DNA of 64,000 nucleotides from Ailanthus altissimus (Eukaryota > Streptophyta > Magnoliopsida > Sapindales > Simaroubaceae), in the NCBI GenBank assembly GCA_946807835.1, contig OX327684.1, positions 18,004,501-18,068,500 of the forward strand, read 5' to 3'. Every line of letters starts with the position of its first letter. Within the stretch, counting starts at the first letter, position 1. Below, piece after piece: positions 46,981-58,869 of the stretch. Made by a program: the position numbers and the translations under genes. The notes under the pieces were generated by a model, which saw nothing but the letters and a program-made list of their open reading frames with translations, did not search any database and was not told the DNA's origin.

Positions 46981-48189
46981 GATACTATTTAAAGTTTATA
47001 CGTTCTTATTTGGATGTTAAAAAGTAAAAGAAAAATGGAAGGAAAAAAAAAAGGTAATTTTGTTATGGACAAAAAAAAGTTCTAAGCTATTGAATCTTTT
47101 ATTTTTCACTCACCGAAGCAATGATACAATCAATATAAGTATTTATGGTAAACAACAATTACAAGAACTACAAAAATAAAAAATGCTCTGTTTTTAATTT
47201 CAGTGGGAAAGTGTAAGGTGTTGTATGCGTGTGCATCGTGTTACGAGTGAATGTGTACATTTTAAATAATTTAAATATTGCATGTCTCATATACAATGCA
47301 ACGAAATTAATACACATTAAAATAATCTCATTACACTAATAAGATTAGATGACTCGCCTTCGAAGCTTGTTTTGAAAAATTTTAGTTGGAGACGGGGTGA
47401 GCTTCTATAAGGTAGAATAGTAAAAACAAATTTAGAATATTTAAAGTAACTCTTTGCTTTTGATATTTATTTCTTTCTCTCGAACACAAAAAAAAAAACA
47501 ACTTACTTCTTACTTTCTTTTCTCTCGACCACACCCTTATATATAGTGGAATGTTTGCCTTTTAATCAACCAATTGAAAATTTTTCATTTGACAAGTGTT
47601 AAAAGTTGGCAAGGCAAATACAATGCTAAGTGTCATATACTTAAATCGGTGGCAAAAATGTAAAGCTTAGTGGCAATTGTTTCATTAAATGCATGCCACC
47701 AACTACTTTGGAATTGAATCAAATTCATTTTCAATTGCTTTTGATTTCATTTGATAAATGAAAATCAAATAGCTAATTCCTTTAATAAGCCAATAAGAAT
47801 GCAACAAGTTTGCATTAATATTTGATTTAAAAACCTTGGATCAACACTTGGCAATATATTTTATTAAATAAATGAACAAATTCATTTAAATAATACTGAA
47901 TCAATAAATGACAACTTTGTTTAAATTTGTTGCCACCTTTTGCTTCAAAATTGAATAACATTCAATTTTTAATAAGCATCAATTCCTTTCGGCCAATGGA
48001 AGTAAAATATGTAACCATTACTTTTATTTTATTCAATAAAAATTAAACTATGTCATTTGATTTATATTTTGAAACATGATTTACATTGATAAAATATGAT
48101 ATTTATTTATTAGCCTTAATTCTTTAAAATAAGCATGCATGTTTAATTTTATACAGTTACACAATCTGCGAATTTTTTTGATGTAAAAT
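46981..48189. other. Possible LTR or leader of the following copia remnant
   Basis: No gene is seen. A TATA-like CTTATATATAGTGG at about 47536 and the position directly before gag suggest a 5' LTR, but I found no partner LTR or primer site. Confidence 0.3.
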
Positions 48190-50400
48190 GTGATATTCTC
48201 AAGTTAAAAGTTGATAACTATAAGTTTGGAAGGAGAGAATTTTTCTCTACTTAAAGTGGATGAACATTGACTATACTATATGGAAATATGAACCACCTAT
48301 TGTTACTAAAACCAACACTCCATGTGATATTGCTCTTTATAATTGATAGGAGCAATTTAATTGTCTCAGTGTGATGTTCATAAAGACTAAAATCTTTGTT
48401 GGTATTCGTGATTCAGTTAATTAGCATGACAATGTCTAGCTATGTTGAAAGCTATTAATGAGCAATTTAAGACTTCAGATAAGGCACTTACCAGCACCTT
48501 AATAAGGAAGTTTTCATCTATAAGGTTCACCAGCGTTATAGGTGTGTATGAGCACATCATGTAAATAAGGGACGTTGTAACTCAGCTGAAACTCTTGAAG
48601 TTGAATGTTAGAATCTTTTCTTGTACACTATATATTAAATACTCTTCCATAGGAATATAGACCCTTCAAAATCTTCTATAACATACTTAAGGATGAATGG
48701 TCAATTAATTAACTCATGATCATGTATGTCTAAGAGGAAGGGAGACTGATAATAGAATTAAGTGAGAGTGTATATATGGTAACACAAAGAAAGAATAAAG
48801 ACCAAGCTAAATAGAAAGTGAAAGGTAAAATACCTTCTCACATTAAAATAAAATTAAAAAAAAGAATCCAAGTGTTTCTTCTATTAAAAAAAAAAAGGAC
48901 ATATGAAGAATGATTGTCATACGTCTCAGAAATAAACTGAGAAGAAAGGTAATCCAATCTCATTTGTTTGTTATGAATAAAATATAATTTATGTTAATTA
49001 TAACACATAGTGGATTGATTCTGATTTTATAATCTATATTTTGAATTCCTTGTAAAGTTTGTAAAACCTAAGAAAGCAAGTGGAAAGTGAGTAGTGCATC
49101 TATTTAAGAAATAAACGCGTGTACATGTAGAGGCAATTCAAACATGTAGTTTAATTTTAAGTAGTGGTTATGTTTTGAATTTGAAAAAGACATTTTACAT
49201 TCTAAGTTTCTCTAGAAATTTGATTTCAATTTAAGACTTTTACCGTTCGGTTATTCTTTTAACTTTTCGAATAATCCTTTAATCTATTTTTTTAAATCTG
49301 ATCTTGTTGAGAATGGTACATTGTTTGATGGTCTTTTTTGTATTAATTTACAAAATGATGTCTCTTATAACACAATGCATGTTCATACTAGCATTAAATA
49401 ATATGTTATGAATGAAGATTTCTTTTATATTATGGCATCAGAGATTGAGACATATCTTTATATAAATAATTAAAATATTAATAAGTGAAGTACTTAGTAC
49501 TTTAAATTTTATTTATTTTGACACTTGTATGGACTGCATAAAGAGAAAGTAAATTAACAAGACAAGGAAATGATACCAAGAGGAGCTCGAACATATTAAA
49601 GATCATATATTTAGATATTTGTAGTCCAGATATAGAATCGTATCGTTAAAAATACTTCATCTCTTTATAGATGATTACTTTTAATACATGTATTTGTACT
49701 TGTTTCATGATAAAATAAAGTATTGAATGTTTTTAAGATATTTAAAGCTAAAGTAGAGAAAGAATGCAAAAAGTAAATTAAGATCGTGAGAATAAATAGA
49801 GATAAAGAATATTATAGTAGATATATTAAGGATGGAGAAGCACATGGTTTATTTGTAAAGTTTCTTCAAAAATATGGGATAGTCACTCAATACACCATGC
49901 TTGGTTCTTCAGATCAGAATGGTGTACTAGAGAGAAGAAATGAACATTAATGTATATGGTACAAAGTATGCTTAACAACTTCTTAAATCCTTGTGGAAAG
50001 AAGCTTTAAAATCGACAGTATATTTATTAAACCGAGTTTTAATTAGGGTTGTTCCAAAAACACTATTTGAATTATGAAAATGTTAAAAATTGAGTTTGAG
50101 ACATATATGAGTTTAGGGATGTTTGTCTAAAGTGAGAGTTTACAATCCATAAAAAAAGAAGCTAAACTGAAGGAGCATAAGTAAGTATTTTGTGGGATAT
50201 TCTAAATGTTCAAAGAATATAAATTTTATTGTTCATCTCATAGCATTAGAATTGTGGAATCAAGAAATACAAAATTTTTTAAGAATAACTTAATTAGTAA
50301 AAACAATAAATCCTAGAATATAATTTCTAAGAAACAAAGTAGGTTGATGGAAACAAAGTAAAAATTAGGAAATCAAAGTAGTTCAAAATTATTTTTAAAT
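48190..50400 (+). mobile_element. Decayed Ty1/copia element (gag to integrase)
   Basis: Gag traces occur at 48200-48760, in many frames. They include the wording of the SNRL...MFIKTKI-type block and the later AHIM region. A zinc-knuckle region with KKGNPISFVCYE follows at 48880-48975. A pre-integrase block (GLFCINLQNDVSYNTMHVH) is at 49320-49400. The integrase core appears at 49780-49950 with FLQKYGIVTQYTMLGSSDQN. Later integrase traces run to about 50230. There are many stops and deletions. RT and RNase H are not seen, and no LTRs are confirmed. Confidence 0.75.
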
Positions 50401-50544
50401 CTTGATTTGTCTAATATGTAAAGGAGCAACCTAACAAGTCAATTATATGGATTGAATTCAAATAATTTTGGATTCATATGGTATCATGGTGCTAAAAACA
50501 AATTATATTTATTGTAGTTTTAAAATTAAGCAAAATCAAGATAA

Positions 50545-50563
50545 TATATATATATATATATTA
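50545..50563. repeat. Short (TA)n run
   Basis: A simple AT repeat; a similar one lies at about 50834-50854 beside the end of the LINE fragment. Confidence 0.7.
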
Positions 50564-50879
50564 ATTGAGTAAAAGGAGATTTGAATTTACAACCTCTCTA
50601 TTTTAGTGAAAAAATGCACTATAAATTTTTTATTAATAAACTATTTAAGCAAGTGTAAAATCATGAAAATAGTAAATTTGTACTTTATTATCCTAAAAAT
50701 AGTTTGCTAAAGGAAACTTTTCTGAGCTGAATTTCTTTTGGAGCTCGCTCCTTAAATTTGGGACAAAACACAAAAATTATTAATTATTTGAATAAGATGA
50801 TACTCACATATTATTTGTAAAAATAAATACTAGTATATATATATATATATATATTAATGAAAAGTGAACTTCATAAATT

Positions 50880-51760
50880 AAGAGAGATCTTAGCCATCAG
50901 CCATTACAACGGTCTTGAGAGAAGTTAGGACAATAAACTCTCAAACTAACTTAGTAAGTACATCAAAACCCAACTTAGCAAGACCAAGAGCTAATTAGTT
51001 TGCCTTTCTCGGTACATAAACCACTTCTTGAGATAAGAAGCCATCTAATAATTCAATAATATACTGAATAATTAAATCTACCTCAGAAATAGATTCACCG
51101 GCATCTCTAACATCTTCAACAAAATTCTTAGAATCCAGCTCTATAAGAACTAATGAGCCAGCTTCAGTCCATGTTCAGTAGCCAATGCTTTCGCTATATT
51201 CACAGGGGCAAAATATTGCAGATTGGTGGCAACACAAACTAAGACTTCACCATTGTGATTTCGGATTGCCACTCCAAGGCCAGTAATTCCTTTGCCACCA
51301 ATGCATGAGCATCAGTATTAATCTTGAAAATGTTGCTAGGCGGTGGCTTCCATGTGGTTGGTACCCTCGATTTTCCAAAACATGGCCTAACATTTAGTGC
51401 ATGAAACTCATCTACATAGTCAGATGCCAAGTCCATAACATCCTCATCGTACAACAGCTCCCCACAATGTACAAACTTGTTTCGTTGAAACCAAACACGC
51501 CACAGAAGAGTTGCCCAACGTTCAGCTTCAGATGTCGTTAAATGTTGCACTTGGAACAGAGCCAGCTCTGAGATATGAATATTGTTGGCAGATCTGTTTT
51601 AGCAATTTATAGAACTATAACGCATGAGAAGTTAACTATGATAGGACTGACAGATTGGGCACATCTCTCGCATATGTAAAACATGACTACCAAGGCTGTC
51701 TAAAGTTGGCAGCAATTCGTGTAATGCTTGCCGTAGAAAGATTTTAATTTTTGCCGGTAG
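50880..51760 (-). pseudogene. LINE fragment: zf-RVT end and RNase H domain
   Basis: On the - strand 51760-51650 reads LPAKIKIFLRQALHELLPTL and later MCPICQ, the zinc-binding domain found after RT in plant L1-type LINEs. The stretch 51550-51240 has WRVWFQRNKFVHCGELL and WKPPPSNIFKINTDA, the linker and start of the C-terminal RNase H. The rest (to about 50880) shows GLGVAIRNHNGEVL and then decays with stops. It is the distal part of the LINE split by the copia element at 51765-57025. Confidence 0.8.
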
Positions 51761-51764
51761 GTGC

Positions 51765-52233
51765 ACTTAAAAATTATTATTTTTACTCTGCTTTTCTTGA
51801 GGACAAAATTACACTTGCTTTTTGCAGAAAAAAGTACACATTACTCTCGATGTATTGCACAGTATATATATACATCTATATCAGTTTTCATTTCAAAAAC
51901 TTATCCATTCTAGAATATTCTTCCAACTGTGGTATTTGGCCAGGATCAAATTTTGGTATACCATCTGTACCAATGCTATCCCTTGGATCTTCTTTTGTCT
52001 TGTTGCAAATGATTGTACTATCATTTGCTTGAGAAAGGTAGTTACGGGCGGGAATCTTTTTGGGGGTAATGAGCTGGCATAATGACTCTGTAATAGCTAG
52101 CATATTTGTTACCACAACAGTCGGTACACCTTGTGCATAGACTGGGCTGAAATTAGGTTAGGCTTCTTCTTTTTGTTGTGTTGTTTTTAATGAGTCTTTC
52201 ATGACCAGCAACCCTTTCTTTACTTCTTTAACA
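51765..52233 (-). repeat. Copia 3' LTR
   Basis: It aligns along its full length with 56557-57025; on the - strand it starts TGTTAAAGAAGTAAAG after the polypurine tract. Scattered substitutions separate the two LTRs. Confidence 0.9.
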
Positions 52234-52277
52234 TCCCTCCTCAAGCGCATGGGTCTTGGTGACACCCTGAGCTTGTC

Positions 52278-53220
52278 TCAAAGATAGCTGAATTGAGTAG
52301 ATGACAAGGGTTTGGTTAATAAGTCAGCAATTTGATGATTGCTGGAAATAAACTTGACTTGGAGCTTTCCATCTGTAACTTTATCTAGAAAAAAATTGAG
52401 GTCGATTTCAATATGTTTTGTTTGTGCATGGTAAACAGGGTTGGCTGCCATTGCAGCAGCACTGACACTGTTACTCCAGATTGTTGGAGGGGCAGAAGAA
52501 TTTATTTTGAGCTTATTAAGTAAGGATTGTAACCAGGAAATTTCAACTGCAGTGTGAGCCAATGCCCTCTACTCAGCCTCAACACTGGACCTTGCAATGA
52601 CATGTTGCTTTTTGGAACTTTATGATACTAAATTGTCCCCAAGATAAACTGCATGGCTATTGATGGATCTCCTATCATCAGTGTCTGAGCCCCAATCTGA
52701 GTCAGAGTAAGCTGTAATGTGATTATTACCAGAATATTTGTATAATAGTCCAAGGTTGAAAGTAGCCTTGAGGTATCTAAAGACTCTTTTGCATGATATC
52801 CAGTGTGATTGAAGAAGGTTAGACATAAATTGACTAAGTTTGTTAACTGCATAACTTAGTTCAGGCCTGGTGAGTGTAGCGTATTGCAAACCCTCAATAA
52901 CACTTCGATACAATATGGGATAGATGAAGGGATCACCATCTGATTTGCTTAATTTGTAGGTTGTTGATATAGGTGTGTCAACGCCTTTACATTCCAGCAT
53001 GTTGGTTCTGTCAATGAGGTCTTTAATATACTTGGATTGACATAGATGAAGAGCTGAATTGGTTCTGGTCACTTCAACACCCAAGAAGTAGTGTAGATGT
53101 CCCAGATCTTTTAAAGCAAAAGTGTTGCTCAGATTCTGAATTAAATCCTCAACCAAAGAAGAATCACTTCCTGTAACAATAATATCATCTATATATATGA
53201 GAAGTAAAGTGAGGGTCTGG
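52278..53220 (-). pseudogene. Copia RT C-terminus and RNase H
   Basis: The - strand reads YIDDIIV (near 53190), then LKDLGHLHYFLGVEV and YATLTRPELSYAVNKLSQFM, the RNase H start YSDSDWGSDTDDRRS, and finally KHIEIDLNFF and QIADLLTKPL. The catalytic Asp pair is kept. A stop near 52620 and another frame change divide RNase H. Confidence 0.85.
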
Positions 53221-53279
53221 TGTTGAGTGTTGTAAAACAGTGATATATCACTTCTAGAGTAGTAGTATCCCCATTGAGT

Positions 53280-53680
53280 AAGTGTGTATTTTAACTTATC
53301 AAACTAAACCCTTGGAGCTTGTTTAAGACTATACAAGGCTTTGGTCAGTTTACACACATGATGAGGTTAATTTTTGTCAACAAAGCCCTCAGGTTGTATC
53401 ATGTAGACTGATTCAGTTAACTGGCCATTGAGGAATGCATTATTGACATCTATTTGTCTAAGGTCCCAATCCATAGATACTGCAAGACTCAAGATAATTT
53501 TGATTATGGATGACTTGACGACATGACTGAAAGTTTCAGTGTAATCCAAGCTCGGAGTTCGATGAAATCCTTTGGCGACAAGTCTAGCCTTCAGTTTAGC
53601 AACTGTTCCATTTGGATTTTCTTTAATTTTGAAAATCCATTTGTTGCCAATCAGTCCCATGCTTAAAGTATAAAGCACCA
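53280..53680 (-). pseudogene. Copia RT N-terminal half
   Basis: The open stretch has [48 protein letters not shown] and PEGF, the conserved fingers and palm blocks of copia RT. It is separated from the active-site part by a stop near 53365 and a frame change. Confidence 0.85.
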
Positions 53681-53735
53681 GACGTCATGTCTTGTTTCTC
53701 TGAAGAGCTGCAAATTCTTGTTGCATAGCAGATTT

Positions 53736-54870
53736 TCACAATGGATCTGATAGTGCCGATTTTGCATTCTTTGGTGTTGAGATAGATTGGCTAGGGAAAA
53801 TTGAGTGTATGTAGACTTTTGGTTTGAAAATCCCTGCTTTAGCTCTAGTTATCATAGGGTGAATGTTGGATGTGGGTTGAGAAAGAGATGGGATATTATT
53901 TTGGGGTGGTGGGGGAAGTTCTAACAGCACTGGTTCTTGTGTTGGTGGTTGGTTTGCTGGTGAAGAATGATTAGTTAATAGTGGTGTACTAATGTTGTCA
54001 AGGTGGTCTGGTGGATCTGCAATAGAGATGTTATTTCTTAAGGTAATGCTCTGAATGTCTCTATCAGTTGCAGTTGCAGGAACTTGAAGATATGAAATTG
54101 TGTAGAACTGGTGCAAAGGGTTTTGGTCTCAATGTTTGATGTAGGAACTATCTTATTGAAATTGCTGTCATTGTGAAAAGGGAAAGATGTCTCATTAAAT
54201 TTGACATGTCTAGCAATATATATCCTTCCTGAATGATGCAAGCAAAGATATCCTTTGTAATATGAGCTCAGACCAAGGAGAACACATTTTAGTGAGTGAA
54301 AACCAAGTTTATGGTGGTTGTAGGGTCTTAAGAAAGAGTAACATTCACACCCAAAGACTTTAATTAATGAATAATCGGGCTGTTTGTGATATAGTGTCTC
54401 AAAGGGGGTTGTATTATTCAACAAAGGAGTGCACGTTCTGTTGATCACATAAGTGGCAGTACTAAAAGCTTCCTACCAGAATTTCAAGGGAAGATGTGAG
54501 TGAGCTAGGAGAGCAAAACCAGTTTCAGTTATTTGTCTATGTTTCCTTTCAACCTTACTATTTTGGTGATGGGTATAAGGGCAAGAATATCTTATTTTGA
54601 TTCCCTCTTGATGCAGATAGTTTTCAAAGCTTTAAAATTCACCACCCATGTCACATTTGAGTGTTTTGATTTTTCTTTCCAATGACTTTTCAATTTGTGT
54701 TTTGAAATTGGTAAAGGTGGTCAGTGCATCAGATTTAGTAATCAAGGGAAATAGCCAAGTGAATCTAGTTTTATCATCAACAAAGGCAATATAGTATTTG
54801 AAACTTTGATTTGAAGGAATTCTGCAATATTATCAGATGGTCCAAAACTAAGTCTGCTAAATTTTCTCAT
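53736..54870 (-). pseudogene. Copia integrase and integrase-RT linker
   Basis: The 54448-54040 piece has FGCECYSFLRPY and LKCVLLGLSSYYKGYLCL, the C-terminal part of copia integrases. The core domain farther right (54870-54450) is interrupted by stops. The 54116-53736 piece is the Pro/Ser-rich linker ending MITRAKAGIFKPK, typical just before RT. Confidence 0.8.
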
Positions 54871-55569
54871 TTAATAGACAGTGCAAATATTAGAGTATCT
54901 CTTTTCATTGAAATTCAATATATTACAAGGTTGTAAAGTCTTTTTGAGTGCTGAGACATTAAGATGTCTTAACCTATTATGCCATAGCTTAAGTTTTTCC
55001 TTGACTCTAGATTCATTTGTTACTGACTTTAAAAGAAATGAAGACATTGATAACATAGACTCGTGGACTGGACTGGTGTGTGTTGATTCAGAAAGATAAA
55101 CTTGGCTAGTATTATTTATGAGTGATGATGACTTGATTTGCAACTGATAGAGACCTCCTTTAGCCACTCCTTGAAGCAGCACCTTCCCTTGTATTTTTTC
55201 CTTGATAAGACACAAATTTTTTTAGAACACTATGTCAACATTGTTATCATGTACAAGTCTAGATATGCTGACTAGATTTTTTATGATATGTGGAACAACC
55301 AAAACATCATTAAGGTAAACTTTTTGTGTCACTTTCATATTGGGTAAGATTAGTTCAGTATTTCCAATATGAGTAATGATAATTTTTGCACAATTTCCAA
55401 TAGAAAGAAAGATATTACCTTTGTATTCTAAAGCTGTATTTAGATTCCCCAGTCTATTGGTGATGTGATCCGTGGCTCCACTATTCAAGTACCATGTTAG
55501 ATCATTTATATCTTCTAGTGCAGCAACATAAGCTCTTCTATGGTTCTTATAACCAGGATTCCTTGGCAT
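54871..55569 (-). pseudogene. Copia protease and pre-integrase region
   Basis: The protease active site reads NSGATDH where the family has DSGATDH, so the catalytic Asp is changed to Asn. The pre-integrase block KLWHNRLRHLNVSALKK lies at about 54980-55020. A frame break near 55218 joins the two parts. Confidence 0.8.
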
Positions 55570-56543
55570 AAATTCTTTCTTAAACCTGTGCCAACACTTA
55601 GCAGCAATGTGACTATTTTTAAAGCAAATCTGACAGATTTCACTTGCATGTTCAGAGGGTGGTTTATTGTTAGTGCCATGTGATTTTCCTTTTTTTTTAA
55701 AATCACTTTGATTTTTTTAGTTTCCTTGGTTCTGCCTCCAATACTGATTTTCTCCCTTAATCTGTCATTTTCAGTGTAGCCCCTCCTATTTTGAGGTCCA
55801 CTGTTTGCATAGCTAGATTCATAGTTTCTCATTTTAACATTTCAGTGTGATTAGTCTCTCTCAATCCTATTCTCTTGATAGAGTAGCATAGCATATACAG
55901 TCTATAAATGAACACTTTCTGGATTTGAGTCTACATTAACTACCACAGGGTCATAATCCTTCCCTATTCCTCTAAAAATTAGACTTATCAGATGATCAAT
56001 GCTGATATAGTCTCCAGCAGCCCTTAAATCCCTAGTAAGGCCCTTCATCCTTGTGAAATAATCATGCATCGAAAGTGAACCCTTCTTAAAAGTCTGTATT
56101 TGAGCTATGAGCTGTGAAACTCTTGCCTTAGAGTGAGCTCCAAATTGTCTAGTTAGAGCTGTCCAGACTTCACTTGAGTTGGTGCATTCAACAACAGAAG
56201 CCAAAGTTGACTCTGTCATAGAGGAGAGCAACCAGCTCATCAATGCTTGATCAGTCTTGATCCAGACATCATATTCTGGATTTGGTACTGTCATTATATT
56301 CTGTTGTTCATCAGCTCTCATTAAGACTGGATTAGGGCACTTATTTGTGCCATCCAAATAATTCAACAGGCCATTAGCTCTCACACTTAGAATGACTTGT
56401 GATTTCCATAATGGATAATTCAAGTTTGTGAGTTTGATAGGTGTTATAAAGGTGAATGTATTTGTGCTTTGATTTATTAGTGTGGTTAGAAACCTATAAG
56501 AGGCATTACTTTGTTCTGCTCGATCAGATGAGGCACCTTCCAT
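55570..56543 (-). pseudogene. Copia gag polyprotein
   Basis: The frame from the ATG at 56543 runs 213 codons with the retrotransposon gag blocks LTNLNYPLWKSQV, LMSWLLSSMTE and VSQLIAQIQTFKKGSLSMHDY. It then breaks at 55902. The following piece (55832-55570) contains the Arg-rich and zinc-knuckle region in a second frame. Gag would form the virus-like particle. Confidence 0.85.
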
Positions 56544-56556
56544 GACTTTGATACTA

Positions 56557-57025
56557 ACTTGAAAATTAATGTTTTTACTCTGCTTTTCTTGAGGACAAAA
56601 TTACACTTGTTTTTTGCAGAAAGAAGTACACACTACTCTTGGTATATTGCACAGTATATATATACATCTATATCAGTTTTCATTTCAAAAACTAATCCAT
56701 TCTAGAATATTCTTCCAACTGTGGTATTTAGCCAGGATCAAATTCTGGTATACCATTTGTACCAATGTTGTCCCTTAGATCTTCTTTTGTCTTGTTGCAA
56801 ATGATTGTACTATCATTTGCTTGAGGAAGGTAGTTACGGGTAGGAATATTTTTAGGGGTAATGAGTTGGCATAGTGACTCTGCAGTAGCTAGCATATTTG
56901 TTACCACAGCAACTGGTACACCTTGTGCAGAGACTGAGCTGAAATCAGGTTGGGCTTCTTCTTTTTGCTATGTTGTTCTTAATGAGTCTTTCATGACTAG
57001 CAGCCTTTTCTTTACTTCCTTAACA
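56557..57025 (-). repeat. Copia 5' LTR
   Basis: It is 469 bp, the same length as its partner. On the - strand it starts TGTTAAGGAAGTAAAG and ends next to the primer site before gag. It contains a (TA)n-rich TATA-like region (56655-56675). Confidence 0.9.
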
Positions 57026-57026
57026 A

Positions 57027-57655
57027 GTGCAACTTTCAGAGGGCTTTCCATCAGTTTTGCAGCCCTGAAACCGACAAGGAAGAAGATAGAATATTTCTCA
57101 TTGAAGCTAACCAAAAGCCGCTTTTAACTTTATACTGACGGTTTTTTTCATAATGCCAGATGAGAACATCTTTGTTACCAACTCCCGCTAAAGGGATGCT
57201 GAGTATGGCCAAAGTTTCTTCTTGTGTAAAATATTGATGTGCCATCTAACCATTCTAACCACCAGAGGCCGTTTGAAGTGTTCCAACTGTTGTTGTTTTA
57301 AGAAGTAGGTGCGAGAAAAGAAGATGAAAAGAGAGTGGTCTGAGCAACCAGCTATCATAATACACTAAAACCATTGAGGCTTGACACACTCACCACTGGG
57401 ATCCCATTTCAATAATCTTCCAACCCATAATAGGCTTCACCATAGGAAGGTTGCTGAAACTTTATTCTTGGCCCCCAAGAAATGCCTATCATGGTAATAA
57501 CGACTCTTGAGAACTCTCGCAACCAGGACTCAGGCTTCTGGATTAACTGCCAATATTGTGTCGCTAATAAGGCCTAAAAAAGTTCTAGATTCCAAAACCC
57601 TATTCCCCCTTTTTGCTTATGGTCACAAAGCACCATCCCATTTAGACTAGTGTAT
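57027..57655 (-). pseudogene. LINE fragment: post-RT region and start of zf-RVT
   Basis: On the - strand 57655-57260 reads GIGFWNLELF, LLATQYWQLIQKPESW and FSRVVITM, the region between RT and the zinc-binding domain of plant LINEs. The 57245-57051 piece has TLAILSIPLAGVGNKDVLIW and YEKNRQYKVKSGF, which lead into zf-RVT. The sequence resumes at 51760, after the copia element. The RT domain itself is absent, and the left-over LINE ends beside the TRIM. Confidence 0.8.
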
Positions 57656-57699
57656 CTTTTTGTTGTCATTCGAATCACCCCACCGAAATCTTGCACTGT

Positions 57700-57812
57700 G
57701 TTACGAACTTTGGGTAGAACTCACTCTTAAAAATCAACTTATAAGGAAAGGGTATCCAAGAGTTAATAAACCACTAATTAATCTCATACTTAACCGATGT
57801 AGGATTCTAATA
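57700..57812 (-). repeat. TRIM 3' LTR
   Basis: Pairs with 57933-58047; the inner end reads TATTAGAATCC instead of TGTTAAGATC, so a few changes have built up since insertion. Confidence 0.85.
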
Positions 57813-57932
57813 TACCACCATGCTTTCGACATCGACGTTCACGGTAGCCCATTCTGAGTGGCCTATTCTGACTTTTTTAGGTCGCCCATTTCGTAATGTG
57901 GGCTTCTGCGTTGGGCTAGCTCTGATACCAAA

Positions 57933-58047
57933 TGTTATAAACTCTTGGGTAGAATTCATCTCTAAAAACTGACTTATAAGAGAAGGGTGCCTAAAAATTA
58001 ATAAATTACCTATTAATCTCATATTTAACCGATGTTAGATCTTAACA
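57933..58047 (-). repeat. TRIM 5' LTR
   Basis: TG...CA ends are intact on this copy, and the primer site lies directly inside. Confidence 0.88.
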
Positions 58048-58138
58048 CACTGATGCTACAAAGCTCATTAATCAATGATTTGGGAAGTCTAACACACTAA
58101 TGCTATGAAGCTCACTGATCAATGATTTAAGAAGTCTA
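58043..58138. repeat. Two-unit tandem repeat (about 47 bp) beside the TRIM
   Basis: The sequence ACACACTGATGCTACAAAG... is repeated as ACACACTAATGCTATGAAG..., both running to GATTTRRGAAGTCTAA. The TRIM inserted within the first unit. Confidence 0.75.
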
Positions 58139-58869
58139 AATAGATTCATGGAGTAAGTAAATACTTTGTATATTCAAAACATAAAAAGAACACCAAATAT
58201 ATAATAATTGTAAGAGGAGAGTGGTTAAATGGCCCAATGAATTTGTTAAAAAAGGCTCAATGTAGAGGTATGAGTGAAATTTGGGCCCCCGGAAGCAGGC
58301 CCAAATCAAGGGCAAATGGGTCATATAAAAATATGAGTCTGGTTTTTTCAACTTTTAAAATTTGAAGGCGGTTTCTTTGGCCTATCAAATAACTGAACGT
58401 ACTCATCATCCTAAACAACCTATAAGAATCGCAATATTTACAACACGACCCAACATGTCCTTCTCGTAAATTTAACCAACTTCAAGAATTAAAAATCTGA
58501 CACACTGGTCTCGCTTTCAATCACAAGTCTAAAAGGTTAGAAAACACCTCGCCCAACTGCCCAAGTCACCGCTACAATGAGGTCAACCAGGTAAAAAATT
58601 CTTAGACCCTAAAACGACACCGTGGCCAGAACATTGTTAACAAAACGACATCATTTGCACGGACATGGACGTCATTTTAAAAAAACCGTCTGATAAAAGA
58701 GTAAAAAAGGGAAAGGAATCCGAAACATCCGCTTCCCTTAGTCGCTCTCGATTATGCCCATTTTGCAGTTAGGCAGGTAGGTGCTCTTAACAAACACAAG
58801 CACAAACCAAAAAAAAAAAAACAGAAAAGAAAAAAAATTAATGTTAAAGAAAAAAAGAAAATCGAGACA
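58139..58869. other. Upstream region of the MYB gene
   Basis: No gene is seen. The last 60 bp before the ATG are A-rich, as in many plant 5' UTRs. The motif AAAACGACA occurs twice (58610-58645). No clear TATA box. Confidence 0.4.

Larger units (their letters stand above)
51765..57025 (-). mobile_element. Ty1/copia element with both LTRs, inserted in a LINE
   Basis: Two 469-bp LTRs (51765-52233 and 56557-57025) bound a full set of copia domains on the - strand. These are gag (56543-55900), zinc-knuckle region and protease (55830-55222), integrase (55215-54040), RT (53680-53160) and RNase H (52860-52278). A polypurine tract (TTGAGGAGGGA) precedes the 3' LTR. A tRNA-Met-like primer site (TTAGTATCAAAGTC) follows the 5' LTR, just before the gag ATG. 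The flanks carry a near-perfect 5-bp duplication (GGTGC/AGTGC). The ends IADLLTKPLSS and KHIEIDLNFF suggest an Ale/Retrofit-like lineage. Several stops and frameshifts make it non-autonomous. Confidence 0.9.
57700..58047 (-). mobile_element. Complete TRIM (348 bp) with target duplication
   Basis: LTRs of 113 bp (57700-57812) and 115 bp (57933-58047) flank a 120-bp interior. On the - strand both start TGTTAAGATC or a variant, share ACATCGGTTAA and CTTATAAGT, and the outer end reads AACA. The interior starts with TGGTATCAGAGC, the tRNA-Met primer site (57919-57930). The perfect 5-bp duplication CACTG occurs at 57695-57699 and 58048-58052. It encodes nothing and depends on other elements. It belongs to a different family from the TRIM at 24394-27882 and lacks the 5S-like motif of Cassandra elements. 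Confidence 0.9.

Noticed and set aside
51751..52115. Short frames on both strands at 51751-52115
   Set aside because: They lie in the copia LTR, and the matching frames in the other LTR are not kept.
57900..57945. Possible tRNA-Met gene fragment
   Set aside because: Only the 12 bases complementary to the tRNA 3' end are present; position beside an LTR shows a primer binding site.
57700..58047. Cassandra-type TRIM carrying 5S rRNA sequence
   Set aside because: No 5S-like internal promoter motifs are visible in the LTRs.
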